Shown: in pieces, positions 40,691 to 49,777 of the stretch | Position numbering within the stretch: the first letter of the stretch is position 1 | How the letters are laid out: each line of letters begins with the position of its first letter | From: JADJEK01 sp052034255 | GTDB taxonomy: Bacteria > Planctomycetota > B15-G4 > JADJEK01 | Assembly (NCBI GenBank): GCA_052034255.1 | Contig: JBPOIU010000045.1 | Location: 16,825-80,824, forward strand | Reading direction: 5' to 3' | Length of the DNA stretch: 64,000 nt | Program-made: the position numbers and the translations under genes | Notes under the pieces: generated by a model | What the model was told of the DNA's origin: nothing | Seen by the model: only the letters and a program-made list of their open reading frames with translations | Databases searched by the model: none

Positions 40691-41977
40691 ATGGAACCCA
40701 TGCCGCCCGATGTCCCGACGCTGGTCGCCCGCGCCCAAGCCATGGAAAACGCCGCGCCGAGGGACGCCCTGCGCCTGCTGTTCGATGTCTTCGCCAGCGA
40801 GCCGACGCATGGCGATGCCTTGGCGCTGGCGGCCCGCGTCGCGAAACGCCTTGCCGCCGAACGCGAGACCGCGTTGTTCGAAGCCCTGGCGCAGGATTCC
40901 GACGACGTCCAGGCGCTGTTCGATCTCGGGTACTGGTTCGTCGAGTCGGGACTGCCCCGCGTCGGTCGCGCATTCCTCGAACGCTGCCACGCCGCCATGC
41001 CCGAGCAACGGCAGGTCGCGTACGAGCTGGCGTACGCCCGCTGCGCGTCCGGCGAGTTCCGCGGCGCGGTGCCCTTGCTCGAGCGCGTCGCGAACGACGA
41101 CGCATCGCATGGCGCGATGGGTTTCGCCGCCCGTTCGCTGCTGGTCCAGGCCCACGTGTTCGCCCACGAGCTCGACGCGGCGCGCGCCGACTTCGATCGG
41201 TTGTCGGCCGCGCAGGGCGATGCCGACGCGGATGCGCAGATCGACGCCCTGGCGCAACTGCTGGCGCGCGCCGAACGCATGACGCGCAAGAGCGCGTACG
41301 GCCCGCGCGAGTGGTTGTTCGTCGCGCACGGCGCGGCGCTGCTGCACGTTGCGCGCAACGAGCGCGATCCGTTGCCCGCGTTCACCGCGGGCCTCGATTG
41401 GCTCGCCGGGATGCTGCGGCGACTCGAGAGCTTGCTGGCCGCGGTCGACGTCGTCCCGGGCCGCGTGCAGTGGATCAACGACTCGATGATGCCGCTCGCG
41501 CTCGCGCTCGCCGAGCGCATCGGCGCCGAGCCCGGCGCGTATCGCCCCGACCACGACCGTCAGACGTTGGTGATGCTGAAGGACCCGCGCGACGCGCAAG
41601 CCGTGCTCGAGGAGTTGCAAAGCCGCGAGGAAGGCAGCGACACGTTCGCGTTGTCGCTCGATCCGCGGCTGTCGTATTCGATCTGCCCCGAACTCGTCGG
41701 CCAGTTCGCGACCAGCGTGCGGCTGCCGTGGGAGGAGCGGTTCGAGTTCAGTGCGAGCTCGGCGCAGGATGCGCGTCTGGCGCACGTCGAGCGCGACACG
41801 CGCTCCGCCGAAGCGTTGGCGGACGAGCTGATCGACTCGATGATCCAACTCGAGGGCGACGAGGGTGACCGCAAGACGCTGAACCGCTGGTACGTGCCGC
41901 AGAAGGATCTGCTGTTGCTCGGCAACTACGGCGCGCATCCGGCGCGACGCGTGTTCACTCCGCGCCCGGGAGCTTGA
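40691..41977 (+). CDS. Helical-repeat (TPR-like) protein of unknown function
   Basis: 428 residues. Residues about 10-200 are regular helical pairs (ARCASGEFRGAVPLLERVAN, FDLGYWFVESGLPRVGRAF) resembling TPRs. The C-terminal half is mixed alpha/beta with DPRLSYSICPELVGQFATSV and ends LLLLGNYGAHPARRVF. No signal peptide or membrane span, so it should be cytoplasmic. It is divergent from parA, with 162 bases between. I do not recognise the family. Confidence 0.65.
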   Translation: MEPMPPDVPTLVARAQAMENAAPRDALRLLFDVFASEPTHGDALALAARVAKRLAAERETALFEALAQDSDDVQALFDLGYWFVESGLPRVGRAFLERCHAAMPEQRQVAYELAYARCASGEFRGAVPLLERVANDDASHGAMGFAARSLLVQAHVFAHELDAARADFDRLSAAQGDADADAQIDALAQLLARAERMTRKSAYGPREWLFVAHGAALLHVARNERDPLPAFTAGLDWLAGMLRRLESLLAAVDVVPGRVQWINDSMMPLALALAERIGAEPGAYRPDHDRQTLVMLKDPRDAQAVLEELQSREEGSDTFALSLDPRLSYSICPELVGQFATSVRLPWEERFEFSASSAQDARLAHVERDTRSAEALADELIDSMIQLEGDEGDRKTLNRWYVPQKDLLLLGNYGAHPARRVFTPRPGA

Positions 41978-42031
41978 CCGAACCGTCGAGCCACGACGCT
42001 CGTTCGCCGCGCCTGCAGGCCGGCGTTCCGG

Positions 42032-43495
42032 TCACTCGAGAACCCGCAGAGCCAACGCTTCGAGATCGATCGTCTGGTCGAGGCCGGTGTACAGCACGAC
42101 CGTCTCGGCCTTGCGCCGCACGCCGCCGAGCACTTCGTTCGCGAGGGTCGTCGCGCGGGCATCGGCGCGCTCGGCGTCGACGATCACTCGATTCGCCGCG
42201 TCCTTCGTCGGCGCGTACAGGCGTTCGAGAACTTTGCACGCGACGTCGAACGTCTCGATCGCGTCGGCGGTCGTGTCGGATGCGATGACCCATTCCACGA
42301 TGACGCGGCCGTCGGCATGGGAGTACGCGCGCATGCGATCGCCGCCGAAGCCGCGCTGGGCGAGCAATGCGCGGGTCGGATCGGCGCAGAGTCGAAACAC
42401 CGTCTCGGTTCCCGCCGCGCCGAACTCCCCGTCGAAACACGCCGTGAAGCCGGGCGGCAGCAAGTCGACGACGTCACGCGCTTCGACGTGATGCGGTTCG
42501 TCGACGCCTTCGGCGTCGCGGATCTTCTCCGGCCACAGCACCTGTTCGGTCGACCGCGGCGGGAGGCGCCACGCCTTCTCGAGCGCGGCCTCTCCGCCCG
42601 CATCGCGCAAGGCTTCGACGAGCCGCTCGCCGGCATCGGCGGCAAACGTCGAGGTCGCGACGACGAACGCCGGGACCTGCGGCGGTGCGAGCGGGCGAGT
42701 TTCGTGCGTCCACTCCGCGTTCGCACGACCCACGAACTCGTCGGCCAACTCGGCAGAGAATCGCATGCCGTAACGCCGCGTCCAGTACCGGGCCTCGCCT
42801 TCGGCCAAGCACTCGAACGCCCGCGCGCGATCCGACAGCAGCGATGCGTCGGGAGCATCCAGCGGCGTCAAGTCGATCGACTCGTCGCGCAGCGCGAGCA
42901 GCGCGGCGCGCACCAATTCACCGTGGTCGCGCAGCGGTTCGGTCTCGCCCAGATGGACGACGATCGTGTCGCGCGCGGAGTCGTGGTAGGCGCCGGAGGG
43001 CGGCGTCGCCCAGTCCTGCCACACCGCCGGCAAGTCGACCTCGGCGGGCACCGCGCCGAGCGCGCGCAACACCGTCTGCAGGCCGTGCAGAGTCGACGGA
43101 CGCATGCGCTGCGCGAACCGCTCGCGGCTTCGAGCACCCCATGCGGCGGCGTCGAGGACTTCGCATTCCGGTCGTGAGGCGAAGCCCCGGCCGGTCAGGA
43201 TCTCGACGCGCGTCAACACCCGCTGCACCGCAGCGGCGGCGTCGGACGCATCGGCCGCACCGGCGACCGGCACCGGCGACGCGAGCGGCGAGAGTGACAG
43301 CCCGGGTCCTGGCCCGGGTGCTGGCCCGGGTGCTGGCCCGGGTGGCGGCGTCGCCGCGCCTGCCGCTGTCGGTCCCACCTGGGCGTGCGCGACTTGGCTC
43401 GCGGCCCGCGTTCGAGGCGATCCGTAAAGGAAGGCCACGCAGGACGCGGCGACCACGACTCGAACCGTCACGTTTGCCAACCGAGTCCCGCCCAC
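42032..43495 (-). CDS. Secreted or anchored hypothetical protein with Pro-Gly-rich linker
   Basis: 487 residues from GTG 43495, chosen because AGAGG lies directly upstream and the first 35 residues (VRVVVAASCVAFLYG) look like a signal sequence or anchor; GTG 43471 is an alternative. A Gly/Pro/Ala linker of about 25 residues, coded by a 12-bp repeat, separates it from the folded part. The body contains ARDTIVVHLGETEPLRDHGE and FECLAEGEARYWTRRYG, the latter HE-like but without a clear zinc motif. No family recognised. Divergent from the radical SAM gene at 43560; convergent with the TPR-like gene. Confidence 0.6.
   Translation of the reverse strand: MGGTRLANVTVRVVVAASCVAFLYGSPRTRAASQVAHAQVGPTAAGAATPPPGPAPGPAPGPGPGLSLSPLASPVPVAGAADASDAAAAVQRVLTRVEILTGRGFASRPECEVLDAAAWGARSRERFAQRMRPSTLHGLQTVLRALGAVPAEVDLPAVWQDWATPPSGAYHDSARDTIVVHLGETEPLRDHGELVRAALLALRDESIDLTPLDAPDASLLSDRARAFECLAEGEARYWTRRYGMRFSAELADEFVGRANAEWTHETRPLAPPQVPAFVVATSTFAADAGERLVEALRDAGGEAALEKAWRLPPRSTEQVLWPEKIRDAEGVDEPHHVEARDVVDLLPPGFTACFDGEFGAAGTETVFRLCADPTRALLAQRGFGGDRMRAYSHADGRVIVEWVIASDTTADAIETFDVACKVLERLYAPTKDAANRVIVDAERADARATTLANEVLGGVRRKAETVVLYTGLDQTIDLEALALRVLE
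43301..43344. repeat. 12-bp tandem repeat within the 42032-43495 gene
   Basis: About 3.7 copies of cccgggtgctgg, coding on the minus strand for Pro-Ala-Pro-Gly. It forms a flexible spacer after the signal region and is a typical slippage-prone linker. Confidence 0.75.
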
Positions 43496-43559
43496 GTTTC
43501 CTCTTAAATGGGAGCCGTCCGCCCGGACCCCGGTCGGAACCCTGTTCGCGGAGCTCCTC

Positions 43560-45539
43560 ATGTCGAGTGTGTTGGATCGTATCCGTCCGTTCCTGGCTGG
43601 CGTCAAGACCCCCGCCCAGTACGTCGGACAGGAATGGAATGCGGTGGTGAAGGATCCGACCCAAGTGCGGCTGCGGGTCGCGATCGCGTTCCCCGACTCG
43701 TACGACGTCGGCATGAGCCACCTCGGCTTGAAGATCCTCTACGGCGTCATGAACACCCTCGACTTCGTCTGGTGTGAGCGGGCCTTCGCCCCGTGGATGG
43801 ACATGGGCGACGAGCTGGTGCGCCGCGACATCCCGCTCGCGACCCGGGAATCCCACACCCCGCTGTCCGAGCTCGACGTCCTCGGCTTCTCGCTGCAGAG
43901 CGAGCTCACGTACTCGAACGTCTTGCACATGCTCGCACTCGGTCGCGTGCCGTTGCTCGCTGCCGAGCGCGGCGAGCGCGATCCGATCGTCATCGCCGGC
44001 GGCTCGGGGGCCACGCATCCCGAACCTCTGGCCGACTTCGTCGACGTGTTCTTCGTCGGCGACGGCGAAGAAGCGGTGCTCGAGTTCTTGAAGACGATCG
44101 ACGCCGCCAAGTCCGCTGGCGCCTCGCGCGCCGACACGCTGCTCGAAGTCGCGCGCCGCCACCCGTACTGCTACGTGCCGCGCTTCTACGAACCCCGCTA
44201 CGACAGCGACGGCGCGTATGCCGGCCTGACCCCGCTCCGCGACGACGTGCCGACGGTGATCGAAGGCGCGCAGGTCTTCGACTTCGAGACCTGCTACGTC
44301 CCGACCGCTCCGATCGTCCCCGCCACGCGCGTGGTCCACGACCGCGTCATGGTCGAGATCATGCGCGGCTGCACGCGCGGCTGCCGCTTCTGCCAAGCCG
44401 GCATGCTGAAGCGTCCGGTGCGCGCGCGCAGCCCGAAGCGCATCGTCGAGATCGCACTCGAGACGCTGAAGAACACCGGTTACGACGAGGTCTCGCTGCA
44501 GTCCTTGTCGTCGGGCGACTACCCGGCGATCCTCGACCTCTTGGCCTTGTGCGACGAGGAGTTCGCGAAAGTCCGCGTCGGGCTCGCGTTGCCGAGCCTG
44601 CGCGTCACGCAGCAGCTCGCGCTGCTCCCCGGCCGCATGAAGACCGTCCGCAAGGCCGGACTGACGATGGCGCCGGAAGTCGGCACCGATCACCTGCGCC
44701 GGATCCTGTCCAAGGAGATCAAGAACGAAGACCTGCTGCTCACGGCCGCGGCCGCGTTCGATCACGGCTGGGACCTGGTGAAGCTCTACTTCATGATCGG
44801 CAACCCGGCGGAAACCGCCGAGGACGTCCTGGCGATCTACGGCATGGCCGACGAGGTCTCGCGCCTGCGCCGCCAGCGCACCAGCAAGCCGAACGCATTC
44901 GTGAACGTCACGGTGTCGAACTTCGTGCCGAAGCCGTTCACGCCGTTCCAGTGGGCGCGGATGCTCGGCATCGAAGAGATCAAGGAGCGCCAGCAGATGC
45001 TGCGCGCCGCGTGCTCGAACCGGAAGGTCGCGTTCAAGTTCCACAAGGCCGAGTCGTCGACGCTCGAAGCCGTGCTCGCGCGCGGCGACCGTCGCTTGGG
45101 CAAGACGTTGCTCGCCGCGCATCGTCACGGCGCGCGCTTCGATGCGTGGGACGAGGGCTTCCGATGGGAAGCATGGCAGGCGGCGTTCGCGGAGACCGGA
45201 CTCGACGTGGAGCGCATGGTCAACGCCACACTCGACCCGAGCAAGCCTCTGCCGTGGGACCACATCGCTCCCGGCGTCGAGAAGAAGTTCCTGTTGAAGG
45301 AGTGGGAACGCTCCGGCCGCGCCGAGCCGTCGGCCGACTGCTTCGGGCCGCGCTGCCACGCGTGCGGCGTCGACGCGAAGTTGTGCTTCCACTTCAAACG
45401 CGGCTTCCCGCTGCCGGCCGACAAGCCGAAGGACTCGATGCACTTCCTCGGCGATCGGCTGATGAACAAGACCTTCGCCGTCGCCCCGCGCCCCAACAGC
45501 GCGACCGTCCACGACGCGGAGGCCTCGCCCGTCGCCTGA
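43560..45539 (+). CDS. B12-binding-domain radical SAM protein (TIGR03960-type)
   Basis: 659 residues. The N-terminal half (about 35-200) has the cobalamin-binding-like fold seen in LRVAIAFPDSYDVGMSHLGL and IVIAGGSGATHPEPLADFVD. The radical SAM motif is EIMRGCTRGCRFCQAGMLKR (C-x3-C-x2-C). The C-terminal part has DCFGPRCHACGVD with three conserved cysteines. This arrangement matches the TIGR03960 family, often paired with a DUF2344 protein that is not visible downstream here. GGAG lies before ATG 43560. The reaction is unknown. It leads an operon with the two ABC transporter genes. Confidence 0.88.
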   Translation: MSSVLDRIRPFLAGVKTPAQYVGQEWNAVVKDPTQVRLRVAIAFPDSYDVGMSHLGLKILYGVMNTLDFVWCERAFAPWMDMGDELVRRDIPLATRESHTPLSELDVLGFSLQSELTYSNVLHMLALGRVPLLAAERGERDPIVIAGGSGATHPEPLADFVDVFFVGDGEEAVLEFLKTIDAAKSAGASRADTLLEVARRHPYCYVPRFYEPRYDSDGAYAGLTPLRDDVPTVIEGAQVFDFETCYVPTAPIVPATRVVHDRVMVEIMRGCTRGCRFCQAGMLKRPVRARSPKRIVEIALETLKNTGYDEVSLQSLSSGDYPAILDLLALCDEEFAKVRVGLALPSLRVTQQLALLPGRMKTVRKAGLTMAPEVGTDHLRRILSKEIKNEDLLLTAAAAFDHGWDLVKLYFMIGNPAETAEDVLAIYGMADEVSRLRRQRTSKPNAFVNVTVSNFVPKPFTPFQWARMLGIEEIKERQQMLRAACSNRKVAFKFHKAESSTLEAVLARGDRRLGKTLLAAHRHGARFDAWDEGFRWEAWQAAFAETGLDVERMVNATLDPSKPLPWDHIAPGVEKKFLLKEWERSGRAEPSADCFGPRCHACGVDAKLCFHFKRGFPLPADKPKDSMHFLGDRLMNKTFAVAPRPNSATVHDAEASPVA

Positions 45540-45561
45540 GCGACCCGCGGTCCCTTCGCCC

Positions 45562-47304
45562 ATGCGCAACGACTTCCGGCGCGCGTTCGCGTACGCCCCT
45601 CGCTACCGCAACGACCTCGTCCTCGGCCTCGGCGCGATCCCATTCGCGCGCGCGACCGAGCTCGCGATCCCGTGGTTCCTGATGCAGGCGATCGACGGTC
45701 TGCAGCGCGGGAACCTGCGGCATGCGCTGGCGACCTATTTCGCGATCGTGCTCGGTCTCGCCACGCTGAAGGGCGTCCTCAAATTCGCGATGCGCTGGTA
45801 CGTCGTCCGCGCCTCGCGGCGCTTCGAGCAGGATCTGCGCGACGATCTCTACGCGCACCTGCTGACGCTGTCGCCGGCCTGGTTCCAGTCGCAGCGCACC
45901 GGCGATTTGATGGCGCGACTGACGTCGGACCTCGAAGCCGTCCGCATGTTCCTCGGGCCGGGCACGATGTACGTCGCGGAGACGCTGGCGCTGCTGCCGC
46001 CGGTACTCGTCATGCTGACCATCTACTCATGGCGGCTCGCGCTGTTGCTGCTCGTTCCGATCGCGTTGATCGCATGGGCGATGAAGCACTACGCCGAACC
46101 GATCCACGTCGAATCGACGAAGGCGCAAGAAACGCTGTCGGCGCTGTCGAACGTCGCGCAGGAGAACTTCGCCGGCATCCGCGTCGTGCGCGCGTTCGGG
46201 CGCGAGGGCGTGGAGTCGCAACGGTTCGCCGGTTTTTCCGAGGACTACCGCAAGCAGCAAGTCCGCGTCGCCGACATGCGCGCGCGCTCCTGGGCGTTCA
46301 TCCTCGGCGCGAAGGACTTCGGCGTACTGGTGTTGATCGGGGCCGGCTGCATCGAGCTCTATCTCGATCACTTGAGCGTCGGCGAGTTCTTCTTCTTCAA
46401 CTGGTGCCTCGGCCTGCTGTTCTGGCCCATGGTCGCGCTCGGCTGGATGGTCGGCATGTATCAACGCGGCAAGGCCTCGATGGCGCGGCTCGAACAACTG
46501 TTCGCCGCCACGCCCGCGCTGCCGATGCCGCGCGATCCGCATCGACCGGCGACGATCGCCGGCGACGTGGAGTTCCACGAGCTCACGGTGAAGCTCGGCG
46601 ACCGCGTGGCGCTCGATCGCGTCTCGGTGCGTATTCCCGCTGGAACGGTGCTCGGCATCACCGGCCGCACGGGCTCGGGCAAGTCGACGCTGGCCCAGGT
46701 GTTGCCGCGCTTGGTCGACGTTCCACCGGGCATGGCGTTCGTCGACGGCGTCGACATCACGCGCTTCGATCCCACCGTTCTGCGCCGCGCGATCGGTTAT
46801 GTCCCGCAGGAGGCCTTCCTGTTCGCCGATCGCGTGCGGTCGAACCTCGCGCTCGGCCGCGACGACGACGCCCTCGACCCATTGCGTGAAGCGGCGACGC
46901 ACGCCCACGTCGACGCCGAACTATCCGAGCTACCGCTCGGCTACGAGTCGATCGTCGGCGAACGCGGCGTGACGTTGTCGGGCGGCCAACGCCAACGTTC
47001 CACGCTGGCGCGTGCTCTGGCGGCTCATCCGCGCATCCTGGTGCTCGACGACTGTCTCTCCGCCGTCGACACGGAGACCGAATCGCGCATCCTCGCCGAG
47101 CTGACGCGCGCGCTCCTGAGCAAGACCGCGCTGCTCGTCTCGCATCGCGTGGCCGCACTCGGGCTGTGCGACGAAGTGATCGTCCTCGACGAAGGCCGTG
47201 TCGTCGAACGCGGTCCGCCTGCGCGGTTGCTCGCGGCCAAGGGCCCCTACTCCGAACTCTTCGCGCGCCAACAGGCGGAAGAGGCGCTGGAGAGGCTCGC
47301 ATGA
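45562..47304 (+). CDS. ABC exporter, half-transporter with degenerate Walker B
   Basis: 580 residues: a membrane domain (about 15-310, six spans) and an ATPase domain. Walker A is GRTGSGKST, Q-loop YVPQEAFLF, signature LSGGQRQRSTLARA, H-loop VSHRVAAL. Walker B is ILVLDDCLSAVD, with Asp in place of the catalytic Glu, as in the degenerate subunit of heterodimeric exporters. Its stop overlaps the start of the second half-transporter (ATGA), and it starts 22 bases after the radical SAM gene. It would export a lipid, peptide or drug-like molecule; substrate unknown. Confidence 0.9.
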   Translation: MRNDFRRAFAYAPRYRNDLVLGLGAIPFARATELAIPWFLMQAIDGLQRGNLRHALATYFAIVLGLATLKGVLKFAMRWYVVRASRRFEQDLRDDLYAHLLTLSPAWFQSQRTGDLMARLTSDLEAVRMFLGPGTMYVAETLALLPPVLVMLTIYSWRLALLLLVPIALIAWAMKHYAEPIHVESTKAQETLSALSNVAQENFAGIRVVRAFGREGVESQRFAGFSEDYRKQQVRVADMRARSWAFILGAKDFGVLVLIGAGCIELYLDHLSVGEFFFFNWCLGLLFWPMVALGWMVGMYQRGKASMARLEQLFAATPALPMPRDPHRPATIAGDVEFHELTVKLGDRVALDRVSVRIPAGTVLGITGRTGSGKSTLAQVLPRLVDVPPGMAFVDGVDITRFDPTVLRRAIGYVPQEAFLFADRVRSNLALGRDDDALDPLREAATHAHVDAELSELPLGYESIVGERGVTLSGGQRQRSTLARALAAHPRILVLDDCLSAVDTETESRILAELTRALLSKTALLVSHRVAALGLCDEVIVLDEGRVVERGPPARLLAAKGPYSELFARQQAEEALERLA

Positions 47305-49118
47305 GCGTCGACGTCAACCAAGACCACGAAGCCGTCGGCAAAGCGTTCGACCGCCAACTGTTGCGCCGCCTGTGGCCGTTCACGCGGCCCTACGCGAGTC
47401 GATTCGTCGTCGGACTGCTGCTGCTGTTCGTCATCACCGGACTCGAGATCGCGGGTCCATGGGTCCTCAAGGTCGCGATCGACGGCGTGGCGACGATCAA
47501 GGAACGCGGTGCGCCTCTCGTCGCCGCCGCTCCGACCGCCACGTGGCGACTCGCGGCGACATTCGTCGGCGCCTGCGCGTTGTTCTACGTCTCGATCGGC
47601 CTGTCGATCCTGCTCGCTCGTTACGTACAGACGATGGTGCTGACGCAGGCGGGCCAGCGCGTGCTACACGACGTCCGTCGCGCGCTGTTCTCGCACCTGC
47701 AGCGCGTCCCGGTGAAGACGTACGACCACACGCCGACGGGCCGTCTGGTGACGCGCGTCACGTCCGACGTCGAAACGCTGAACGAGTTGTTCACGTCCGG
47801 CATCGTCACCTTGGTCGGCGACGTCGTGAAGATCGTCGCGATGCTCGCGGTGCTGTTCCTCGTCAACGTCAAGTTGGCGCTGCTCGCGCTCGCGACGATC
47901 CCGGTGCTCGCGCTCGCGTCGGCGTACTTTCGCGTGCGCGCGCGGCAGTCGTATCGCGCCACGCGGACCGCGATCGCCCGCGTGACGTCGTACCTCGGCG
48001 AGACGATCTCTGGCGTGCGCGTGCTGCAAGCGTTCGCGCGCGAGGACAAGGCCAAGCGGATCTTCGGCGAGCGCAATGCCGAGCATTTCCGCGCGCACGT
48101 GCGGACGATCTTCTACTTCGCACTGTTCTTCCCGGTAGTCGACCTCATCGGACTTGGGACGCAGGCCGGCACGCTGTGGATCGGCGGGATCGAAATCGCC
48201 GGCGAACGCCTGCGCTTCGGCGAGTTCGTGCAGTTCTGGTACTACCTCAACTTCATCTTCGAGCCGCTGCGCGAGTTGGCCGAGCGCTACAACGTCCTGC
48301 AGTCGGCGATGGCGTCGGCCGAGCGCATCTTCGCGCTGTTCGACATCGCGGAGGATCGCGACGGCGGAACCGCGACGCTGAACCCTCCGCGCGGCGGCGT
48401 ACGGTTCGAGCACGTCGACTTCGCGTACGTCGACGGCCGCCCGGTGCTCGAAGACATTTCGTTCGAGGTGAAGCCCGGTGAGACGTTGGCGCTGGTCGGA
48501 GCGACCGGCGGCGGCAAGACCACGATCGCCGCGTTGCTCGCGCGGTTCTACGAACCGACCGCGGGGCGTGTGCTGGTCGACGGCGTCGACGTCAAGGATC
48601 TCCCGCGCGCGCACCTGCGCGATTTGATCGCCTACGTGCCGCAAGACGTGTTCCTGTTCACCGGCAGCGTCATCGACAACTTGCGCTTGTCGGATCGCGT
48701 CAGCGTCGAGCGCGCTCAGGCGGCCGCGCGCGCGATCGACGCCGATCGCTTCATCCGCCGCTTCCCGGGCGGCTACGACCATGCGCTCGCGGAGCGCGGG
48801 CAGAACCTGTCCGCCGGCGAACGGCAATTGCTCGCGTTCGTGCGCGCGCTCGCGAAGGATCCGGCGATCCTGATCCTCGACGAGGCCACGGCGAACGTCG
48901 ATCCGACGACCGAAGCGACGATCCAAGCCGCGATCCCGAAGCTGCTCGAAGGGCGCACGTCGATCGTCATCGCCCACCGCCTGTCGACGATCCGCAGGGC
49001 GGATCGGATCCTCGTGCTGCACAAGGGCAAGCTGCGCGAGCAGGGCAGTCACGAAGAACTCCTGCGGAAGAACGGTCTGTACGCCGCGCTGGTGCGCTTG
49101 CAGTTCCAGGAGCAATGA
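47301..49118 (+). CDS. ABC exporter, catalytic half-transporter
   Basis: 605 residues, partner of the preceding gene. Six membrane spans in about 30-340, then the ATPase domain with Walker A GATGGGKTT, Q-loop YVPQDVFLF, Walker B ILILDEATANVD with the catalytic Glu intact, and H-loop VIAHRLSTI. The signature is LSAGERQ rather than LSGGQ. In a heterodimer this altered signature would face the Asp-bearing site of the partner, giving one degenerate and one active ATP site, as in TM287/288 and BmrCD. Coupled to the first subunit by ATGA overlap. Confidence 0.9.
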   Translation: MSVDVNQDHEAVGKAFDRQLLRRLWPFTRPYASRFVVGLLLLFVITGLEIAGPWVLKVAIDGVATIKERGAPLVAAAPTATWRLAATFVGACALFYVSIGLSILLARYVQTMVLTQAGQRVLHDVRRALFSHLQRVPVKTYDHTPTGRLVTRVTSDVETLNELFTSGIVTLVGDVVKIVAMLAVLFLVNVKLALLALATIPVLALASAYFRVRARQSYRATRTAIARVTSYLGETISGVRVLQAFAREDKAKRIFGERNAEHFRAHVRTIFYFALFFPVVDLIGLGTQAGTLWIGGIEIAGERLRFGEFVQFWYYLNFIFEPLRELAERYNVLQSAMASAERIFALFDIAEDRDGGTATLNPPRGGVRFEHVDFAYVDGRPVLEDISFEVKPGETLALVGATGGGKTTIAALLARFYEPTAGRVLVDGVDVKDLPRAHLRDLIAYVPQDVFLFTGSVIDNLRLSDRVSVERAQAAARAIDADRFIRRFPGGYDHALAERGQNLSAGERQLLAFVRALAKDPAILILDEATANVDPTTEATIQAAIPKLLEGRTSIVIAHRLSTIRRADRILVLHKGKLREQGSHEELLRKNGLYAALVRLQFQEQ

Positions 49119-49121
49119 GCC

Positions 49122-49751
49122 ATGCGCATGCGGACGTTTCGTGCCTTGCTCGTGCTGTCGGCGACGCTCTGCGCGTGCGGTCCTGCCGCGGATCCGGTCG
49201 ACGCCGAGTTCACGCGCCTCGTCCTCCGCATGAAGGACGGCGTCGCCGGCGGCTCGGATGCGTTCGTCACGCCCGACGTGAAGACCTTCCTCGACGCGCA
49301 CGCGGCCGACCCGGCGCTCACGGCGGACCGTGATCGTCTGACGCGCATGCGCGATCATCTGCTCGCGGCGCGCAGCACCGAGTTGATTCCGGAGAACCTC
49401 GCGATCGTCTTGCACTTGCTGCGGTCGTTCGGCGACGACGCGTCGGTCCGCGAAACGGTCGAGCGCGCCGCGGCAGCGGATCCGACGCGTTTCGCGCCGC
49501 CGTACGTGCTCGGGCGACTCGCGCAGGACGCGGGCGATCACGACGGCGCGATCGCGTGGTTCACGCGCGCGTGCGTGGCCGCGCCCGGGCGACCCGACGG
49601 TTACGCGCGGCTCGGTGACGCCTTGGCCGACGCCGGTCGTTTCGACGAAGCACTGCTCGCGTACGACGGCTCACTCGCTCGAGCCCACGACGCCGACGTC
49701 GTCCGCGCACGCGACGCCGTGAAGGCCAAGCTCGCGGGGACAGCGAAGTAG
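49122..49751 (+). CDS. Small predicted lipoprotein with TPR-like repeats
   Basis: 209 residues. The N-terminus MRMRTFRALLVLSATLCACG resembles a lipoprotein signal (C19). Two TPR-like helical pairs are visible in YVLGRLAQDAGDHDGAIAWF and YARLGDALADAGRFDEALLA. It starts three bases after the ABC gene, so it belongs to the same operon. It may be a periplasmic assembly or interaction factor for the exporter; this is inferred from position only. ATG 49122 and 49128 are both possible. Confidence 0.7.
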   Translation: MRMRTFRALLVLSATLCACGPAADPVDAEFTRLVLRMKDGVAGGSDAFVTPDVKTFLDAHAADPALTADRDRLTRMRDHLLAARSTELIPENLAIVLHLLRSFGDDASVRETVERAAAADPTRFAPPYVLGRLAQDAGDHDGAIAWFTRACVAAPGRPDGYARLGDALADAGRFDEALLAYDGSLARAHDADVVRARDAVKAKLAGTAK

Positions 49752-49777
49752 CGTACGCGGTGGGCGCGCGCGCTCGA

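Noticed and set aside
42032..43495. Metallopeptidase assignment for this gene
   Set aside because: An acidic/His-containing stretch suggested it, but no HExxH motif is present.
43496..43714. N-terminal extension of the 42032-43495 gene on the minus strand
   Set aside because: It overlaps the start of the well-supported radical SAM gene in the opposite direction; a signal-like start with a ribosome site exists at 43495.
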